Origin: an uncultured Oxalobacteraceae bacterium
Lineage (GTDB): Bacteria > Pseudomonadota > Gammaproteobacteria > Burkholderiales > Burkholderiaceae
Length of the DNA: 24,752 nucleotides
NCBI GenBank assembly: GCA_946480015.1
Contig: CAMLIL010000088.1
Coordinates: 1 to 24,752, forward strand
Direction: 5' to 3'
A program made the position numbers and the translations under genes. Each line of letters starts with the position of its first letter. The first letter of the stretch is position 1. The notes below the pieces were generated by a model. The model made no database searches. It was not told the origin of the DNA and saw only the letters and a program-made list of their open reading frames with translations. This document shows positions 22,840 to 24,752 of this stretch, piece after piece.

Positions 22840-24752
22840 TTACTTGGCGACCGGTTCGACCTTCACGTCGGCGCCGTTCTTGACCAGCACTTTGGCCTTG
22901 GCCTTCTGCTTGAGCGCTTCGACATAGGAGAACATCTCTTCCTGGCCGATGGCGCCGGCGATCTGCTGCTGTTCCTGCTCGCGGCGCGCCAGGTCCGGCT
23001 TGGCGGCCTGGGCCACCTTGCCGATGCGGTAGATGCCATAGCCGGTGCCCGGCAGGTCCACGCCAACGTAGGCAGGCAGCTTGCTGACGTCGGCTTTGAG
23101 CACGGCGATGGCGGCGCTCTGGTTGAACGGCGGCTCCTTGGTGCGCGATACCACCTTGGCTTCGCCGAAACCGGCCGCGTCGCCCGAGGCCTTCACTTCG
23201 GCCAGCTTTTTCTCGCCGGCGGCGCGCGCCAGCTTGGCCGCTTCTTCCTGGGTCACGCGCTGACGGATCATTGCATCGACTTCGGCCAGCGGACGCTTGG
23301 CGGCGGGCTTGTACTCGACCACGCGGCCGGCGACCAGGGTGCTTGGCGCCACTTCGACCGCTTCGGTATTGCGCTTGTTCTTGAGCGCGTCGTCGGCGAA
23401 CAAGGCCTTGAGGAACTTGGCGTTGTTGGCAGGCGATTGCGCCAGCGCCGGCGAAGGGGTGCGCGACAGGCCTGCGACGCTCTCGACTTTCAGTCCCAGC
23501 TTGTCGGCGACCGGCTTGAGGCTGTCCGACTGCTCGTACACGGTGTTGGTGAAGACTTCGGCCATCTCGGAGTACTTCTTCGATGCCTTGCCCTTCTTCA
23601 GTTCAGCTGCGATCTGCGGCTTGGCTTCGTCCAGGGTCTTGATCTTGGCCGGGGTGATCATCGGCACGGTGATGATGTGGTAGCCGAACTCGGATTCCAC
23701 CACGTTGCTGATCTCGCCCTGCTTGAGCGCGTAGATCGCGTCTTCGACCGGCTTGACGAAGGCGCCCTTCTCGACCACGCCGAGATCGCCCCCGGCTTCA
23801 GCCGAGCCAGGATCCTGCGACTTGGCCTTGGCCACCGCGGCAAACGAGGCCGGGGCCTTGCGCAGGTCGGCCAGAATGGCTTCGGCCTTGGCCTTGGCGG
23901 CGGCCTTGTCGGCAGCGCTGGCGTCCTTTTTCACGCTGATCAGGATGTGGCTGGCGGTGCGCTGTTCCGGCTGGCCGAACTTGTCCTTGTTGGCGTTGTA
24001 GAAGGCCTCGATTTCGGCGTCGCTGACATTGACCTGGCTCTCCACCGCGGCGGCATTGAGGACCACGTATTCGGCCTTGACCTGCTCCGGGATCTGGAAC
24101 AGCGCGGCGTTCTTGTCGTAGAAGGCCTTGACCATCTCGTCGGTCACCTTGACCTGCGCGGTGAAATTCGCGGCCGGGAACAGCAGTTCCTGGGCTTCGC
24201 GTTCCTGGTCGTTGATCTCGGAGAGGCGGGTGGCGATGGTGCGCGGTGCGAACGCGCTCGTGGCGATGGCGCTATTGAGCTGCTGCAGCGTCAGGTCGCG
24301 GCGCAGACGCGCTTCGTACATGGCCGGGCTCATGCCCTGGGCCGCGAGGGCGGCCACATAACGCTCCTTGTCGAAACTGCCGTCTTCCTTGCGGAACTGG
24401 TCGTATTGCATGATCGACGCTTGCAGCGCGCCGTCGCCCACGGTCATGTGATTGCGCGCGACTTCGGCGGCCAGCGAACGCTCGGCCACCAGGTTTTCCA
24501 GGATGCCCTGCTTGACCTGCGGGTTCTCGAACAGCTTGGGGTCGAACTGCGCGCCCATCATGCCGCGATAGCGTTCCATTTGCTGACGCTGCGCGTCTTC
24601 CCATTCCTGCTGGGTGATCTTCTGGCCATCCACGGTGGCCACGTCGAGGCCGGTGTTGGACTTGTCATAGCTGCTGACACCCACCAGGACGAAGGATGGC
24701 ACGATCAACAGAGCCAACAGAATCTGCATCCAGCGCTGATGACTACGAATAA
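22840..24752 (-). CDS. ppiD: Periplasmic folding chaperone / parvulin-type peptidyl-prolyl isomerase PpiD (5' end beyond window)
   Basis: Inner-membrane anchored chaperone near the Sec translocon. Visible: a membrane anchor MQILLALLIVPSFVLVG, a SurA-like N-terminal chaperone region, a parvulin domain (about 257-355 counted from the Met at 24729; RTASHILISV through FGYHIITV), and a C-terminal chaperone region ending VEPVAK. The Met at 24729 is not the true start: the frame continues to the window edge as FIRSHQRW before it, which fits the usual opening MFEFIRxHQRWMQ, so only a few codons are missing. It converges on the lipase-chaperone-like gene, with a shared terminator between. Confidence 0.94.
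   Translation of the reverse strand, partial: IRSHQRWMQILLALLIVPSFVLVGVSSYDKSNTGLDVATVDGQKITQQEWEDAQRQQMERYRGMMGAQFDPKLFENPQVKQGILENLVAERSLAAEVARNHMTVGDGALQASIMQYDQFRKEDGSFDKERYVAALAAQGMSPAMYEARLRRDLTLQQLNSAIATSAFAPRTIATRLSEINDQEREAQELLFPAANFTAQVKVTDEMVKAFYDKNAALFQIPEQVKAEYVVLNAAAVESQVNVSDAEIEAFYNANKDKFGQPEQRTASHILISVKKDASAADKAAAKAKAEAILADLRKAPASFAAVAKAKSQDPGSAEAGGDLGVVEKGAFVKPVEDAIYALKQGEISNVVESEFGYHIITVPMITPAKIKTLDEAKPQIAAELKKGKASKKYSEMAEVFTNTVYEQSDSLKPVADKLGLKVESVAGLSRTPSPALAQSPANNAKFLKALFADDALKNKRNTEAVEVAPSTLVAGRVVEYKPAAKRPLAEVDAMIRQRVTQEEAAKLARAAGEKKLAEVKASGDAAGFGEAKVVSRTKEPPFNQSAAIAVLKADVSKLPAYVGVDLPGTGYGIYRIGKVAQAAKPDLARREQEQQQIAGAIGQEEMFSYVEALKQKAKAKVLVKNGADVKVEPVAK

Noticed and set aside
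24727..24729. ATG 24729 as the start of ppiD
   Set aside because: The frame continues upstream as FIRSHQRW, the usual PpiD opening, so the real start is beyond the window.

Overview
The window is high-GC DNA with no phage, insertion sequence, CRISPR, tRNA or rRNA that I can see. Gene content (5-oxoprolinase-type hydantoinase, long TonB receptor followed by a SEL1-repeat protein, ybbA/tesA/mnmH, PpiD, lipase chaperone) and protein style point to a betaproteobacterium of the Oxalobacteraceae (Massilia/Duganella/Janthinobacterium type). That placement is inference from family knowledge, not from a search.

Layout. 1-751 (-): 5' part of a hydantoinase/5-oxoprolinase. 859-2328 (+): bifunctional NAD(P)H-hydrate repair enzyme Nnr. 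2582-7770 (+): large TonB-dependent receptor and a secreted SEL1-repeat protein, 2 nt apart. 7767-8489 (-): ABC ATPase YbbA, overlapping its neighbours at both ends. 8488-10172 (+): TesA-like esterase, then tRNA selenouridine synthase MnmH, with an ATGA overlap. 10247-13412 (-): ECF sigma factor, zinc-finger anti-sigma factor, subtilase and TorF-family putative porin, with ATGA overlaps among the first three. 13616-20718 (+): seven-gene operon encoding a small glutamic intramembrane protease (MrtJ-like), a c-type cytochrome with five choice-of-anchor-D-like repeats and a C-terminal sorting tail, a TlpA-like thioredoxin, a DUF4266 lipoprotein, a DUF3570 outer-membrane protein, ApbE and DsbD. 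20961-22781 (+): pectinesterase and lipase-chaperone-like protein, flanked by two terminators with almost the same stem-loop. 22840-24752 (-): PpiD, whose start lies beyond the right edge.

The most interesting part is 10247-20718. The divergent gap 13413-13615 holds two near-identical promoter-like elements facing opposite ways (TGAACCTTTTC, 11 nt, GTATT[G/C]ACCG). One reads into the sigma-factor operon and the other into the mrtJ-cytochrome operon. The simplest reading is that the ECF sigma factor drives both its own operon and a periplasmic/outer-membrane redox module. In that module a cytochrome c is processed by a dedicated membrane protease, DsbD and a TlpA-like protein handle thiols, and ApbE attaches flavin. 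The DUF3570 protein carries a D-A-V-S-G-A-S sequence that fits the ApbE flavinylation consensus. The anti-sigma factor's outer domain looks like a subtilisin propeptide and is encoded directly before a subtilase, which suggests a protease-sensing switch. The system's substrate and inducing signal cannot be read from the sequence.
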